From the NCBI RefSeq assembly GCF_001434295.1, contig NZ_AZFA01000008.1:42880-106879 (forward strand): a DNA stretch of 64,000 bases. The letters are read 5' to 3'. The notes beneath the pieces are model-generated. The model was not told the DNA's origin, did not search any database, and saw only the letters and a list, made by a program, of their open reading frames with translations. Within the stretch, counting starts at the first letter, position 1. Each line of letters starts with the position of its first letter. Positions 30,491 through 39,248 of the stretch are shown here, piece after piece. Source of the DNA: Companilactobacillus versmoldensis DSM 14857 = KCTC 3814. GTDB taxonomy: Bacteria > Bacillota > Bacilli > Lactobacillales > Lactobacillaceae. A program made the position numbers and the translations under genes.

Positions 30491-31666
30491 TTAAATTTCA
30501 AAACTTACAAATCGTGTTGCTGCCCCATAACCAAAGATCTGCAACAGCATTTTATCGGGATTGATATTGATGAAATACCCCGCCAATTCAGAAACCTCGT
30601 TGTATCGGCGATCCCATTTTTTATTATAATCAGTGGTTAGTCCGTGCCTTTTTCCCATAAGTGCCGAACAATTTAATATTATATGATTAATTCCGGCAAC
30701 TTTGTAGTACTTTTCGTAATGCATGTGCCCACATAAATAATTAGATATTTGCGAAATACCTGTCTGCGTAAAATCATAATGAACATTCACACCAAAATCA
30801 CCGGTCAATTCATTTTGCAATTGCCCAGTAGACTTATTATTAAATTCAGTAAAAATCCTTTGCACTAAGTCACCATTAAAATTCAATGCCGACCTGCCGC
30901 TTGGGGTGATCAAATTTGCATGACCAAAAACAACAACATGCTTGTCGACAGTCTGCTCCAAAACTTCAATCAGATCTTCAATTTGTTGCTCGCGGATACC
31001 ACGAGTCTTTTTGAAGTCATATTTTTTAGAGCCACCATTTAGGATATAAGGAATATCGCTAGTATTCAAGAAGATGACGCGAATATCGCCCTTATCCACA
31101 TATGCAATTTTTGAAACAGCATTGGGGTGCTTAATAGCTGACTGTTCAAAATTATTTCTAGTGACCAAGTCATAATAGTCGTCACGAGAGAATGAAGCAG
31201 TGTTGACAAATTTATGTTCGTCGTATTTGTCGTTCTCATCATGATTACCCTCAAGGATATAGAAAGGATGTTGGCTGTTCTGATAATTTTCCATCGTAAA
31301 TTGCAGTAACCCGCGACTGATCTCAGGCTTGTCGCTCCCATCGATCATGTCACCTAAGTGGATATTGTAATCCACCGGCAGGTTGTCACAAGCTTTGTTG
31401 GCTTCAATTATGTGGCGAATGCCGTTGAGACCATAATATGAAGAACTAGCAATTGCCTTTTCATGAGTATCAGTCACTACTGACAAAGTCAGACAGTTGT
31501 CTGAGATGTTCGGTTTGACATTTTTCATGAAAACATTGGCAATATATTCAGTAAAAAACGGTCTCGGTTTTAATTTTCGCATTAAACTTTCAGTTTGAAC
31601 AGAGACAAATTCTGTTGGTCTACGTTTGAATATTTTTTTAGTAAGAAATTTAATTTTCAAGGTCAT
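30491..31666 (-). CDS. Calcineurin-like metallophosphoesterase
   Basis: 391 aa. The metal-site motifs appear in order: VVTDTHEKA near residue 63, NIHLGDMIDGSDKP near 103, LEGNHDENDKYDEH near 138, VFGHANLI near 250 and CGHMHYEKYY near 310. There is no signal peptide, but the N terminus is very basic (TLKIKFLTKKIFKRRP). The substrate is unknown; many such Firmicute proteins are annotated only by fold. It is transcribed with asnB and is the first gene of that pair. Ribosome site TAGGAG. Confidence 0.88.
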   Translation of the reverse strand: MTLKIKFLTKKIFKRRPTEFVSVQTESLMRKLKPRPFFTEYIANVFMKNVKPNISDNCLTLSVVTDTHEKAIASSSYYGLNGIRHIIEANKACDNLPVDYNIHLGDMIDGSDKPEISRGLLQFTMENYQNSQHPFYILEGNHDENDKYDEHKFVNTASFSRDDYYDLVTRNNFEQSAIKHPNAVSKIAYVDKGDIRVIFLNTSDIPYILNGGSKKYDFKKTRGIREQQIEDLIEVLEQTVDKHVVVFGHANLITPSGRSALNFNGDLVQRIFTEFNNKSTGQLQNELTGDFGVNVHYDFTQTGISQISNYLCGHMHYEKYYKVAGINHIILNCSALMGKRHGLTTDYNKKWDRRYNEVSELAGYFININPDKMLLQIFGYGAATRFVSFEI

Positions 31667-31713
31667 AATCTCCTAGTCGACTAAATATTATCATGTTTTT
31701 GACCCAAAATAAC

Positions 31714-31742
31714 AAAAAAACCATCAATAATGATGGTTTTAA
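31714..31742 (-). terminator. Terminator of the GNAT gene
   Basis: AAACCATCA / TGATGGTTT stem with an ATAA loop; A-run on the left gives the T-run on the minus strand. Confidence 0.8.
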
Positions 31743-31782
31743 TTAAGAAACTATAATTTACTATTCAATTGTTGCACTTATT

Positions 31783-32307
31783 TTAATGTAAAAGCAATTG
31801 ATACGCTTTTCTAGCGCCTTCGTCTTCTTCCATACTGATTTCACCTTTTTCAATAAAACCGTTGGTCGTAATGACGTGTTGCATTACCAAATTATCAGGA
31901 TGTGTATCGATTCTGACATCTGAATATCCTAATTGGTAAGAAATGGTCAACAGTTGACGGATCAAAGCAGCTGATAAATGCTGGCCTTGATGACCTGGTT
32001 CAACAGCGATCCGATGAATAACGGAGTATTCTTTGTTGGAGTCCTTGTCCCAGGTACCGTTGCTCAATTCTTCATAACTCTGTTCTGTACCTTGTTGTAA
32101 AGCAGCAGTCCCAACAACGTCACCGTCTAATAGCATAACGTAGTTGATACCATCTGCTAAATCTTGTTTCAAAATCGCTTCATCAGGATAACCTGATTGC
32201 CATTGGTCAACGCCACGATCTCTAAGTGTCTTTTTTGCACCGGAAATAATGTCGAATACTTTTGGTAAATCTTCACTTCTAGCTTGACGCAAATAGATGT
32301 TACTCAT
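31783..32307 (-). CDS. GNAT-family N-acetyltransferase
   Basis: 174 aa. Single GNAT domain: YLRQARSEDLPKVFDIISGA at the start, VMLLDGDVVGTAAL strand near residue 55, VIHRIAVEPGHQGQHLSAAL near 95 with the acetyl-CoA loop (Q/RxxGxG/A present as PGHQGQHLSA), and DVRIDTHPDNLVMQHVITTN near 130. The substrate is unknown. The ribosome site GGAGGTCG is strong. A single gene with its own terminator. Confidence 0.88.
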   Translation of the reverse strand: MSNIYLRQARSEDLPKVFDIISGAKKTLRDRGVDQWQSGYPDEAILKQDLADGINYVMLLDGDVVGTAALQQGTEQSYEELSNGTWDKDSNKEYSVIHRIAVEPGHQGQHLSAALIRQLLTISYQLGYSDVRIDTHPDNLVMQHVITTNGFIEKGEISMEEDEGARKAYQLLLH

Positions 32308-32383
32308 TTTACGACCTCCATAACCTAAAATTCTTCATTTCGATATTTAATCAAAAAGAATCTCCCTTGGCAAGCTTTTTATT

Positions 32384-33058
32384 TTAGTTTGCGTAATTTT
32401 TTTTATTGAACAAACCACCAATGGCAAAAAGCAGTATGGAGTAGACAAATTGTCGTAAGACCAGCGGCAATAACGCAACCATTTCGGTTCGTTCTTGAAA
32501 GGTAGTAATCAAATTCGATACTGGTGGCAAGATCCAGTTGATATAACTCAAGATATCGTTATTACTATCCGCTAATGAAAATAATACTATTAATAGAAAA
32601 CAAATTGTAGCGATGTACTTATGATTCGTCATCATTGACCGACATACAAAGATAATTGCTGAACCGATCCAAGCAGTCGTCATCAAAGTCAAAAACATCG
32701 TTCCATTGGCTGCTGGCGTATCAGAAAAGAGGAAAGTAAAGATCCCCGAAATGATAGCCGTGACTGCATTGATCAAGACCATGAACAATATTTGGGTACT
32801 GACATAAAGAGGATAACTGTTGACCCGCTGTTTCAAGTAACGATTCTCACTGCTGTCCCGTTTTAAAAAGTACATAGCTAAAATGATGGCAATAAAAAAG
32901 TTCAGTAGGATAACACTTGAGAATTTGATAGCCGTTTCGTTACTGATCAATAGATGAATCGTTAATTGCAAAATGATCATCAATCCTAAAGTGATCGGAT
33001 AAATAAGATCATCTATCATGATGCGCGAGAAATTGGCAAATAAAAGCTTAAACTTCAA
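32384..33058 (-). CDS. ABC transporter membrane protein (six-helix type)
   Basis: About 224 aa with six hydrophobic segments, the ABC-2-like half-exporter layout. Its start overlaps the end of the ATPase gene; TTG at 33058 (KFKLLFANFSRIMIDDL) lies after GAAGGG and shares bases with the ATPase stop codon, and is preferred over TTG at 33076, which has no ribosome site. The sequence is not recognised as a named family. With the ATPase just upstream it should form a small two-component exporter, possibly for peptides, lipids or drugs. Confidence 0.78.
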   Translation of the reverse strand: MKFKLLFANFSRIMIDDLIYPITLGLMIILQLTIHLLISNETAIKFSSVILLNFFIAIILAMYFLKRDSSENRYLKQRVNSYPLYVSTQILFMVLINAVTAIISGIFTFLFSDTPAANGTMFLTLMTTAWIGSAIIFVCRSMMTNHKYIATICFLLIVLFSLADSNNDILSYINWILPPVSNLITTFQERTEMVALLPLVLRQFVYSILLFAIGGLFNKKNYAN

Positions 33059-33869
33059 GATCGACCATCCCTTCAAACAAATAATTCATTTCGAGCATTG
33101 CTTTGAGGATCGTTTCTTTTTGATTATAAGAGACCCGCAATTGAATCTGCCCGTCGAAAGTACCTGTTACGTATTGACCAAGTTCTTTAGTGATGGCCAT
33201 TGAATCAGAAGTAGCTTTGAAAGCTAATAAATAATTTTGACCACGACCAGTTTGAACTGGACTCAATGATTTTTGTTGCAATAAGTATTTGGAATCAAAC
33301 TCATCTGATAAAGTTGTATCTTTGATCGAACCGGCAACGATGATGCCTGCACCATGTTCTTTAAGATCTTGAAATATCTCGACCATTTGATGAGCGTAAA
33401 AACTATTTTGAAAACTAAAGGGATCATCCAAGATCAACACGTTTGGACGTTGACATACTGCTAATAAGAAACTTAGTCGCTGACTTAACCCACGCGACAA
33501 AGTATCGACCGGATGATCAAGATATGGTGACATACCCATAAAAGAAGTCAGATCCTTTAACTGAGCGTTAGAAACGCCTAATTCGCCTGTTGCCTGACGT
33601 CTGATTTCTAAATAGTCCCGGACTGGTTCTTGGACGACTTCGGTCTCGATCTGTGGCATGAAAGCAATCCTGACGCCGGCACCGTATCTTGCCTGTCCGC
33701 TGTCAGGAAAATTCAATCCTACAAGAGTCTCTAACAAGGCGGTCTTTCCTGATCCGTTGTCGCCTGTTATGCTGATGGACTCTTTTTGAGACAAAGAAAA
33801 GGTTACATGCTTAAATGCAAAGTAACCTTCTCTTTGAAACGACAAATCATTGACCGTTAATAAATTCAT
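33048..33869 (-). CDS. ABC transporter ATP-binding protein
   Basis: 273 aa. Walker A GDNGSGKTALLETL near residue 38, signature TLSRGLSQRLSFLLA near 128 (LSRGL rather than LSGGQ), Walker B RPNVLILDDPFSFQN near 150. Asp replaces the usual catalytic Glu after Walker B (ILDDP for ILDEP), so hydrolysis may be slow. The first strand FQREGYFAFKHVTFSLSQKE is typical. It is coupled to the following membrane protein by overlap, and lies 1 base after a gene of unknown function (33871-34362). Confidence 0.88.
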   Translation of the reverse strand: MNLLTVNDLSFQREGYFAFKHVTFSLSQKESISITGDNGSGKTALLETLVGLNFPDSGQARYGAGVRIAFMPQIETEVVQEPVRDYLEIRRQATGELGVSNAQLKDLTSFMGMSPYLDHPVDTLSRGLSQRLSFLLAVCQRPNVLILDDPFSFQNSFYAHQMVEIFQDLKEHGAGIIVAGSIKDTTLSDEFDSKYLLQQKSLSPVQTGRGQNYLLAFKATSDSMAITKELGQYVTGTFDGQIQLRVSYNQKETILKAMLEMNYLFEGMVDLEV

Positions 33870-33870
33870 T

Positions 33871-34362
33871 TTACTTCTGCCAGTCAGATAATGCCTTGGC
33901 AGCTAGGCCAATTGATAAGATAGCATCTTTTGAGATTGAGTTACGAACATCAGCAATGATCGTGTTTGCGAAAACAGCACCAATAACAATAAAAGAATAA
34001 TTGATCAAATCAACATCGACCTTAGGTTTGTACTCACCATCAGGGAATGGATCTTCGTGATTATAAGTAAAGTTGACCGTGTGGCCTGCTAGTGAACCGT
34101 CGATATGGTTCACGAGTACGCGATCTTTGAGCTCGCTAAGTTTAGCGTCAGCATTTTGTAGAGTTAAGCGATGATCAGACTCATTTTCATAGTAGTCTTC
34201 TTCAGTCATGTCAAAATATTCTTGAATTGGCTTTCTCAAAACTTCCAAGTGATCGATCACGCCATAAACACGTTGAGCATCGAATTGGACTGACTTATCT
34301 TCAATCGATGAAGCATTGTCGTCGATCCATTCTCCAAGCTCACTAATAGTTTCAGAATTCAT
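33871..34362 (-). CDS. Hypothetical acidic protein, 163 aa
   Basis: Not recognised. Soluble and acidic, predicted helical at the start (SETISELGEWIDDNASSIED), with a C-terminal part that has a hydrophobic patch (YSFIVIGAVFANTIIADV) too short and polar to be a clear membrane segment. It ends one base before the ABC ATPase gene, so it is the first gene of that operon. The ribosome site GGAGGAAGT is strong. A partner role with the exporter is inferred from position only. Confidence 0.75.
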   Translation of the reverse strand: MNSETISELGEWIDDNASSIEDKSVQFDAQRVYGVIDHLEVLRKPIQEYFDMTEEDYYENESDHRLTLQNADAKLSELKDRVLVNHIDGSLAGHTVNFTYNHEDPFPDGEYKPKVDVDLINYSFIVIGAVFANTIIADVRNSISKDAILSIGLAAKALSDWQK

Positions 34363-34404
34363 TTTACTTCCTCCAGTTAGCCTTTATTATACTGAAAAAT
34401 CGAA

Positions 34405-34953
34405 TTATTTAAAATCACATTGATCTAAATGATCATTTAATACCCCAACCGCTTGCAAAAACGAATAAATAATCGTTGGACCAACAAAACGAAAACCACG
34501 TTTCTTCAGATCCTTGCTAACCGCTTGGGACAGCTCATCCTGCGCTGGCATCTGCGATTCATCCGTAAAGTGATGATCAATAATTTTGCCATCGGTGAAA
34601 TGCCAAATATAATCAGAAAAATTTTCTCCTGCTTGATGCATCTCGACAATCTTTTGGGCATTATTGATCGTCGCCTTGACCTTCAACTTGTTACGAATGA
34701 TCGACTCGTCTTGCAATAATTCAGCTTGCTTCTGATCATCAAACTTTGACACGCGTTCAACATCAAAATCCGCAAAAGCTTGGCGATAGCCGTCACGCCG
34801 TTTGATGACCGTCGACCATGATAGACCCGCTTGGGAAAGTTCCAAGGTCAACATTTCAAAGAAATATTTATCGTCGTGACTTGGTTTACACCATTCAGTA
34901 TCATGATATTTTTGCATAGCTTCAAAGCTGTCTTCTGCCCATGGACATCTCAT
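34405..34953 (-). CDS. tag: DNA-3-methyladenine glycosylase I
   Basis: 182 aa from the ATG at 34953, 11 bases after GGAGGG; the frame runs 15 codons further without a ribosome site. Removes 3-methyladenine from DNA. Signatures: MRCPWAEDSFEAMQKYHDTE at the start (conserved Cys, Trp and Asp-Glu-Trp), FEMLTLELSQAGLSWSTVIK near residue 35 and KKRGFRFVGPTIIYSFLQA near 150. The zinc-site Cys and His found in E. coli Tag are only partly visible (Cys3, Cys near the C terminus). Standard length. Confidence 0.93.
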   Translation of the reverse strand: MRCPWAEDSFEAMQKYHDTEWCKPSHDDKYFFEMLTLELSQAGLSWSTVIKRRDGYRQAFADFDVERVSKFDDQKQAELLQDESIIRNKLKVKATINNAQKIVEMHQAGENFSDYIWHFTDGKIIDHHFTDESQMPAQDELSQAVSKDLKKRGFRFVGPTIIYSFLQAVGVLNDHLDQCDFK

Positions 34954-34980
34954 CTGGCAGTCCCTCCTAGTCTGGCAAAT

Positions 34981-35018
34981 AAAAAAATCCAAACCCACAG
35001 CTGTGAATTTGGATTTTC
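34981..35018 (-). terminator. Terminator of the second usp gene
   Basis: AAAATCCAAA / TTTGGATTTT stem enclosing CACAGCTGTG, with seven T on the minus strand. Confidence 0.8.
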
Positions 35019-35045
35019 TAGCTTGTATTCAATGAGTTTCAAATA

Positions 35046-35528
35046 TTATTTTTTGCTAGTGATTGTTTTGTTATTAACGTCAGTTCTGACGATGATAACA
35101 TCTGTTCTAGCATTTCCTGTAACATATTCTGAAACTGAACCTACAAGTAAACGTGTTACGGCATTCATACCGGTTGATCCGATCATGATCAGATCATTCT
35201 TATATTCTTCAACGAACTCCTGAGCAATAACTGTCTTTGGTTCACCAAAACGAACGTGAATCGCAACGTTATCAGCTGACATACCGTTTTTAACGGCTTC
35301 ATCTTTAAGCTCGTTCAAATATTTTTGAGCATCTTCTGAAAGTTGATAAATTACATCCCCATTTAACATACCACCGTGGAGACCAATGAACTGCTTTGTA
35401 TCAAGCACAGTCAAAACATCGATATGACCATTATTCATTTGAGCAACTTTCACGGCCTTGCGAAAAGCCATCTCGGCTTCTTTTGATCCGTCAACTGGCA
35501 CTAAAATCTTTTCATAGTCTTGTTCCAT
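35046..35528 (-). CDS. Universal stress protein (UspA family)
   Basis: 160 aa. EKILVPVDGSKEAEMAFRKA starts the fold, followed by DVLTVLDTK, and the C-terminal ATP-binding loop LIMIGSTGMNAVTRLLVGSV then SEYVTGNARTDVIIVR, which keeps the G-2x-G-9x-G(S) pattern better than the Usp at 23.9 kb. Cytosolic. Ribosome site GAGGAG. It is preceded by glycerate kinase but separated from it by 69 bp, so it probably has its own promoter. Confidence 0.93.
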   Translation of the reverse strand: MEQDYEKILVPVDGSKEAEMAFRKAVKVAQMNNGHIDVLTVLDTKQFIGLHGGMLNGDVIYQLSEDAQKYLNELKDEAVKNGMSADNVAIHVRFGEPKTVIAQEFVEEYKNDLIMIGSTGMNAVTRLLVGSVSEYVTGNARTDVIIVRTDVNNKTITSKK

Positions 35529-35597
35529 AATTTACTCCTCCATCAACGCCCTTAATCCAAAGCTTTACCTTAAGATTAAAGCATAATTTTAATAATT

Positions 35598-36734
35598 TCA
35601 ATGGTTTCCATTATGAAATGCATCCAATGTCCGCGCTAACTGATTGGCGATTGATTCATAATGTTCGAAAAGCATTTGTTCGTCATTATTATCATTAGCA
35701 TAATTAGACATTTGCGTGGAAAATATCCCCGTAAAAAGCTGTTCATAATCTTCGAAATCATCAATAAAGTTGTTACACAAAACAAAAGTCGGCATCTTCG
35801 AATACCCGGCGATCTTGCTAAGATGAAACAAGATCTCATCATGCATCGACTCAGCTGACACTTCATCAGTCGCAGTGACCATCACATCGACTGAACGAAT
35901 CGTTTCATCCATACCAGTCACATTTGCTACCCATTCAAATGAAGACCGAGAGATATGGGCTCTGATCATGGCAAAAGCTCCAGCTAATGTTTTGATTGAT
36001 CCTGAATGAGGCATTGGGTGTATATCTAAATTATACTTCTGATTAATTTTTTCTGTAATAAAAAGTAAGTTATCTTCCAAAAAATCTTTTTGTGTTTCTG
36101 ATAAATAATCTCTTTGACCTTCAAGTTGAACGTTAGATGAATAACTCAACAATAAAGTGATCCGAGTTTTATGCAGTAAGCGATAAACATCATCGAGATC
36201 GACTTCATAGCCGTTTATCAGCGGGTTCTCCCCTTCTGGGATCAAATCCCCACCTTCATCATAAATCTTGGCTCCGAGTGCCTGAAGAGCTCCTAAGCCA
36301 CCATCAAATGTTTCTGATGTTCCTAAAGAAACAACGATCTCTCGATAACCGCTAGTAACTGCATCAAGGATGAATTCCCCGATTCCATAACTAGTAGCAT
36401 GAAATAAATCATTCCGATTTTTGGCAATGGCTAGTTCAGGACCTACTATTTGTTCTGTGTCGATAATTGCGGTATCCTGACTGTCAATGTTAGTTAGTAG
36501 ATATTTGCCCATTTTGTTCTGCCAGAAGGCATCGAAAAAAGGTAGATCGACCCAACGACCCCCGATCGTGTGGGCTACTAATGCAGGCATTCCATATTTA
36601 CTATCCGTCACAGGCATAGTAACTATTTTGGCATCAGGTAATGCACGTGAAATACCGCTATAAATCGCTTGACCTACTAGTTTTGAACTAATAGATGAAT
36701 CATGATACTTTCCTGGAGCGATCAGAAATTTCAT
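35598..36734 (-). CDS. Glycerate kinase (GlxK/GarK family), divergent
   Basis: 378 aa, family length. Would phosphorylate D-glycerate. The start MKFLIAPGKYHDSSISSKLV matches the usual IAPDSFKGS pattern but is altered; GGRWVDLPFFDAF, VSLGTSETFDGGLGALQALG (family GGSATNDGGxGxxxALG) and the C-terminal IRSVDVMVTATDEVSAES are in the expected order. The key Asp of the DxGxG loop and several conserved residues differ, so activity or specificity may have shifted. It is divergent from the phosphatase gene at 36807. Confidence 0.78.
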   Translation of the reverse strand: MKFLIAPGKYHDSSISSKLVGQAIYSGISRALPDAKIVTMPVTDSKYGMPALVAHTIGGRWVDLPFFDAFWQNKMGKYLLTNIDSQDTAIIDTEQIVGPELAIAKNRNDLFHATSYGIGEFILDAVTSGYREIVVSLGTSETFDGGLGALQALGAKIYDEGGDLIPEGENPLINGYEVDLDDVYRLLHKTRITLLLSYSSNVQLEGQRDYLSETQKDFLEDNLLFITEKINQKYNLDIHPMPHSGSIKTLAGAFAMIRAHISRSSFEWVANVTGMDETIRSVDVMVTATDEVSAESMHDEILFHLSKIAGYSKMPTFVLCNNFIDDFEDYEQLFTGIFSTQMSNYANDNNDEQMLFEHYESIANQLARTLDAFHNGNH

Positions 36735-36806
36735 GGCTTAATCTTCCTTTTGCTATAATATACATAATTCTATTTTAAGACATAATTGAGAAGAGGGGTT
36801 CTATTT

Positions 36807-37610
36807 ATGGACAGAGCAACCGAAAGCGCACGTCGTATTCTCGACCTTGAAGCCGGTTTTAATTTCCGTGAACTCGGCGGTTATACAACTGCAGCTGGTG
36901 AATCCGTTAAATACCACAAGATCATTCGTTCAGCCGGTTTAGGTGATCTAACCAAGAACGATACTGCCTATTTAGGAAACTACGGTGTTAAAAAAGATAT
37001 TGATTTCCGTTCATCTGATGAAATTGCTAAAAAGCCCGATCATATCCCTGATGGAGCAAAATATATTTCCCTACCAGTATTCACTGAAGATCAAACTGAG
37101 GCTTCCAAGATCGAAGATCGGGTCGTTCCTGAGATTGACTTCGACCCCCGCGATGGCTACAATCACATGCTTGATGTTTATCGCAACATGGTAACAGAAG
37201 ACACAGCCCGTCAAGCCTATCGTAATTTCTTCGATGAATTACTAGGTAACGATGGCGAAAAAGATGTACTATTATTCCATTGTACAGCGGGTAAGGATCG
37301 GACTGGCATGGGCGCAGTCTTCTTCCTTTACACTTTAGGCGTCCCACTTCCTACTATTAAGGAAGATTACTTGTTGACTAACCAAGCTAGCCACGTCTAT
37401 GTTGCTAACGTTTTAAAGCAAGTCGAAGCCAAAGACCCTAGTTTGGTCCAATCGATCAAGGCTTTGCTGACTGTTAATGAAGATTATATTAACGTTGCCT
37501 TAAAGGCAATCAAAGAAACAGCTGGTAGTCTAGATAATTATATCAAAACTACTCTGCAAGTTGACGCCCAGCAAATCAACGATTTGAAGAAGATCTATTT
37601 GACGAAATAA
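36807..37610 (+). CDS. Tyrosine/serine phosphatase (Y_phosphatase3 family)
   Basis: 267 aa. Start at 36807 because GAAGAGGGG lies 8 bases upstream; an upstream TTG in frame is unlikely. Motifs: GFNFRELGGYTTAAGESVKY near residue 15 (family NFRDLGGY), KKDIDFRSSDEIAKKPD near 60, and the P-loop LLFHCTAGKDRTGMGAVFFL near 155 with catalytic Cys and Arg. Such secretory-type or cytosolic phosphatases act on phosphotyrosine or phosphoinositides. No signal peptide is visible here. Monocistronic. Confidence 0.92.
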   Translation: MDRATESARRILDLEAGFNFRELGGYTTAAGESVKYHKIIRSAGLGDLTKNDTAYLGNYGVKKDIDFRSSDEIAKKPDHIPDGAKYISLPVFTEDQTEASKIEDRVVPEIDFDPRDGYNHMLDVYRNMVTEDTARQAYRNFFDELLGNDGEKDVLLFHCTAGKDRTGMGAVFFLYTLGVPLPTIKEDYLLTNQASHVYVANVLKQVEAKDPSLVQSIKALLTVNEDYINVALKAIKETAGSLDNYIKTTLQVDAQQINDLKKIYLTK

Positions 37611-37822
37611 TTTTGTAACAGCATTTTCCAACTTAAATTGCAAAACCGTCATAAATTCTTCATATTTTCTCGTTATTATGTGTACATAAGTTAAGGGAAG
37701 GCGACAGCCTCCCTTGCTTATACCTCTTCATAATAATTCTCATAATTCAAATGATATATAATTCTCATAATATATTATACAAATAGTAATCAATTCCCCC
37801 TCAAGTTTTGATTACTCATAAA
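37611..37822. other. Intergenic stretch with a strong hairpin
   Basis: Contains AAGGGAAGGC-GACA-GCCTCCCTT (37693-37715), extended by ATAAG / CTTAT, and two copies of AATTCTCATAAT about 30 bp apart. There is no T-run after the hairpin and no open frame. It might be a small RNA or an mRNA 3' structure. Confidence 0.4.
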
Positions 37823-37860
37823 AAACAGACCTGAAAGCGTGATTTCTTTCAGGTCTTTTT
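37822..37860. terminator. Bidirectional terminator before the HD hydrolase
   Basis: GACCTGAAA / TTTCAGGTC stem, A-run on the left and T-run on the right. Confidence 0.85.
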
Positions 37861-38516
37861 TATTGTCGACAATTCCATTCATCAGAAAATTGTTGCAAGA
37901 AGTCACGCATGTACTGCTGACGACCATCGGCGATTTTCTTGGCTGTCTTGGTATTCATCATCGCCGTCAATTTCAAAAGCTTTTCATGAAAATGATTGAT
38001 GATGGTCTCGTTATCTAAATTTCGATATTCCTGCTTAGTCATATTTTGGCGTGGCTTGATGTTCGGATCATAAATCGTTTCATGATTGACCCCACCGTAA
38101 TAAATTGCTCTGGTAATCCCAATTGCTCCAATGGCATCTAGTCGGTCTGAATCTTGCACGACTTGTCCAGCCAGCGACAATTTGGGTGGGTTTTTGCTCA
38201 AGGACTTGCTGAAGCCGAGGTTATGCGTGATGTACAAGACCTCGTCGATTTGATCATTAGTAAAGTCGATGCCACCCAAGAACTTTCGGATCTCTTGTTC
38301 CAAAGCTTTGGGGTCGTCAACTAATTTATCGTCGGCAACATCATGCAAATAAGCGGCAGACAAAGTGATCAATTGGTCAGTCTGCTCCTCTTTCAAGATT
38401 CGTTTGGCCATTTTGACGACTCGTTCGATATGATCAAAATTATGTCCAGTTTCGTCACGGGACATTTTTTGATATGAAAATTGACGGACCTTTTGTAATT
38501 GTTCAGTCTGTTCCAT
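37860..38516 (-). CDS. HD-domain phosphohydrolase
   Basis: 218 aa. The metal-binding HD signature is intact: GHNFDHIERVVKMAKRI near residue 22, LSAAYLHDVADDKLVDDPKA near 50 (HD pair), VLYITHNLGFSK near 90 and QDSDRLDAIGAIGITRAIYY near 118. This is the YedJ-like group of unknown substrate, often assumed to be nucleotide or (p)ppGpp-like phosphates. Cytosolic. The ribosome site AAGGAG precedes the ATG. A single-gene unit. Confidence 0.9.
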   Translation of the reverse strand: MEQTEQLQKVRQFSYQKMSRDETGHNFDHIERVVKMAKRILKEEQTDQLITLSAAYLHDVADDKLVDDPKALEQEIRKFLGGIDFTNDQIDEVLYITHNLGFSKSLSKNPPKLSLAGQVVQDSDRLDAIGAIGITRAIYYGGVNHETIYDPNIKPRQNMTKQEYRNLDNETIINHFHEKLLKLTAMMNTKTAKKIADGRQQYMRDFLQQFSDEWNCRQ

Positions 38517-38568
38517 GTAAAAACTCCTTTAAAAACGATATTTCAATTATATCAATAATTCTGGATAC

Positions 38569-38603
38569 AAAAAAAGATTCAAAGCCACAGCTTTGAATCT
38601 TTA
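38569..38603 (-). terminator. Terminator of the small membrane protein gene
   Basis: AAAGATTCAAAGC / GCTTTGAATCTTT perfect stem with a CACA loop. Confidence 0.85.
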
Positions 38604-38690
38604 TGTGAATGGAAAACCGTAAACCTAGCGTCTTATTGAACATCGTCACTAAAAATTTCTCCATTCAAATTTAATAAAATATCGATCAAC

Positions 38691-38876
38691 TTAGCTTAAT
38701 CTGAGTTTACCCTCTTTAGCAAATCTGCCAGATGCGTAAACTGCAAAGATGAGTGCTCCTACACTTGCTACGGGTAGTGTGTATCGGCTTCCCAATACGA
38801 ATAGAAGTAGAGCAAACGCAACAATGATTGCTGCTCCTGCTAGTTTGATAAGTGATGCAATAATTTGAATTGTCAT
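38691..38876 (-). CDS. Small membrane protein, 61 aa
   Basis: Not recognised. The start is the ATG at 38876, placed 5 bases after GGTGG; a GTG nine bases upstream lies inside that ribosome site. Two hydrophobic helices (SLIKLAGAAIIVAFALLLFV and PVASVGALIFAVYAS) joined by a short GSRYTL loop, and a basic tail (RFAKEGKLRLS). No neighbours in the same unit. It could be a small integral stress or transporter subunit; no function is claimed. Confidence 0.65.
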   Translation of the reverse strand: MTIQIIASLIKLAGAAIIVAFALLLFVLGSRYTLPVASVGALIFAVYASGRFAKEGKLRLS

Positions 38877-38885
38877 AAAATCCAC

Positions 38886-39142
38886 CCGCCTTATTCATAT
38901 TTTTCCTACATGCTTAAACTAACACGGAATTTCTTCACTTTCAACACCTTTGACTGAAGTTTTTCAGGTTTAAAAAAGTCCCCAGATTCCCTTAGTCTCG
39001 GTATTTATGAATAAGTGAGTTTTATTAGAATTTGTTTGTGAAATATACATACTCGCTGTAAGAGAAACGATAAATGACTTTCATTTTCAGTCACTGAAAA
39101 TCTAATATAATTTAATTTCTCCTAATTTAAAAAAAATTCCAC
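38886..39142. other. Non-coding stretch
   Basis: About 250 AT-rich bases between the small membrane gene and the xfp terminator. No gene, repeat or clear signal was seen apart from promoter-like AT tracts. Confidence 0.4.
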
Positions 39143-39179
39143 AAAAAAATCCTGATCTGGTATATGATCAGGATTTTTC
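39143..39179 (-). terminator. Terminator of xfp
   Basis: AAAAATCCTGATC / GATCAGGATTTTT with a TGGTATAT loop. Confidence 0.88.
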
Positions 39180-39248
39180 TTTGACTAAGTGTATTCTAAG
39201 TCAAAATAAATTTGGATATGTGGTTGTTTTAGAATTTATTTATGTAAA

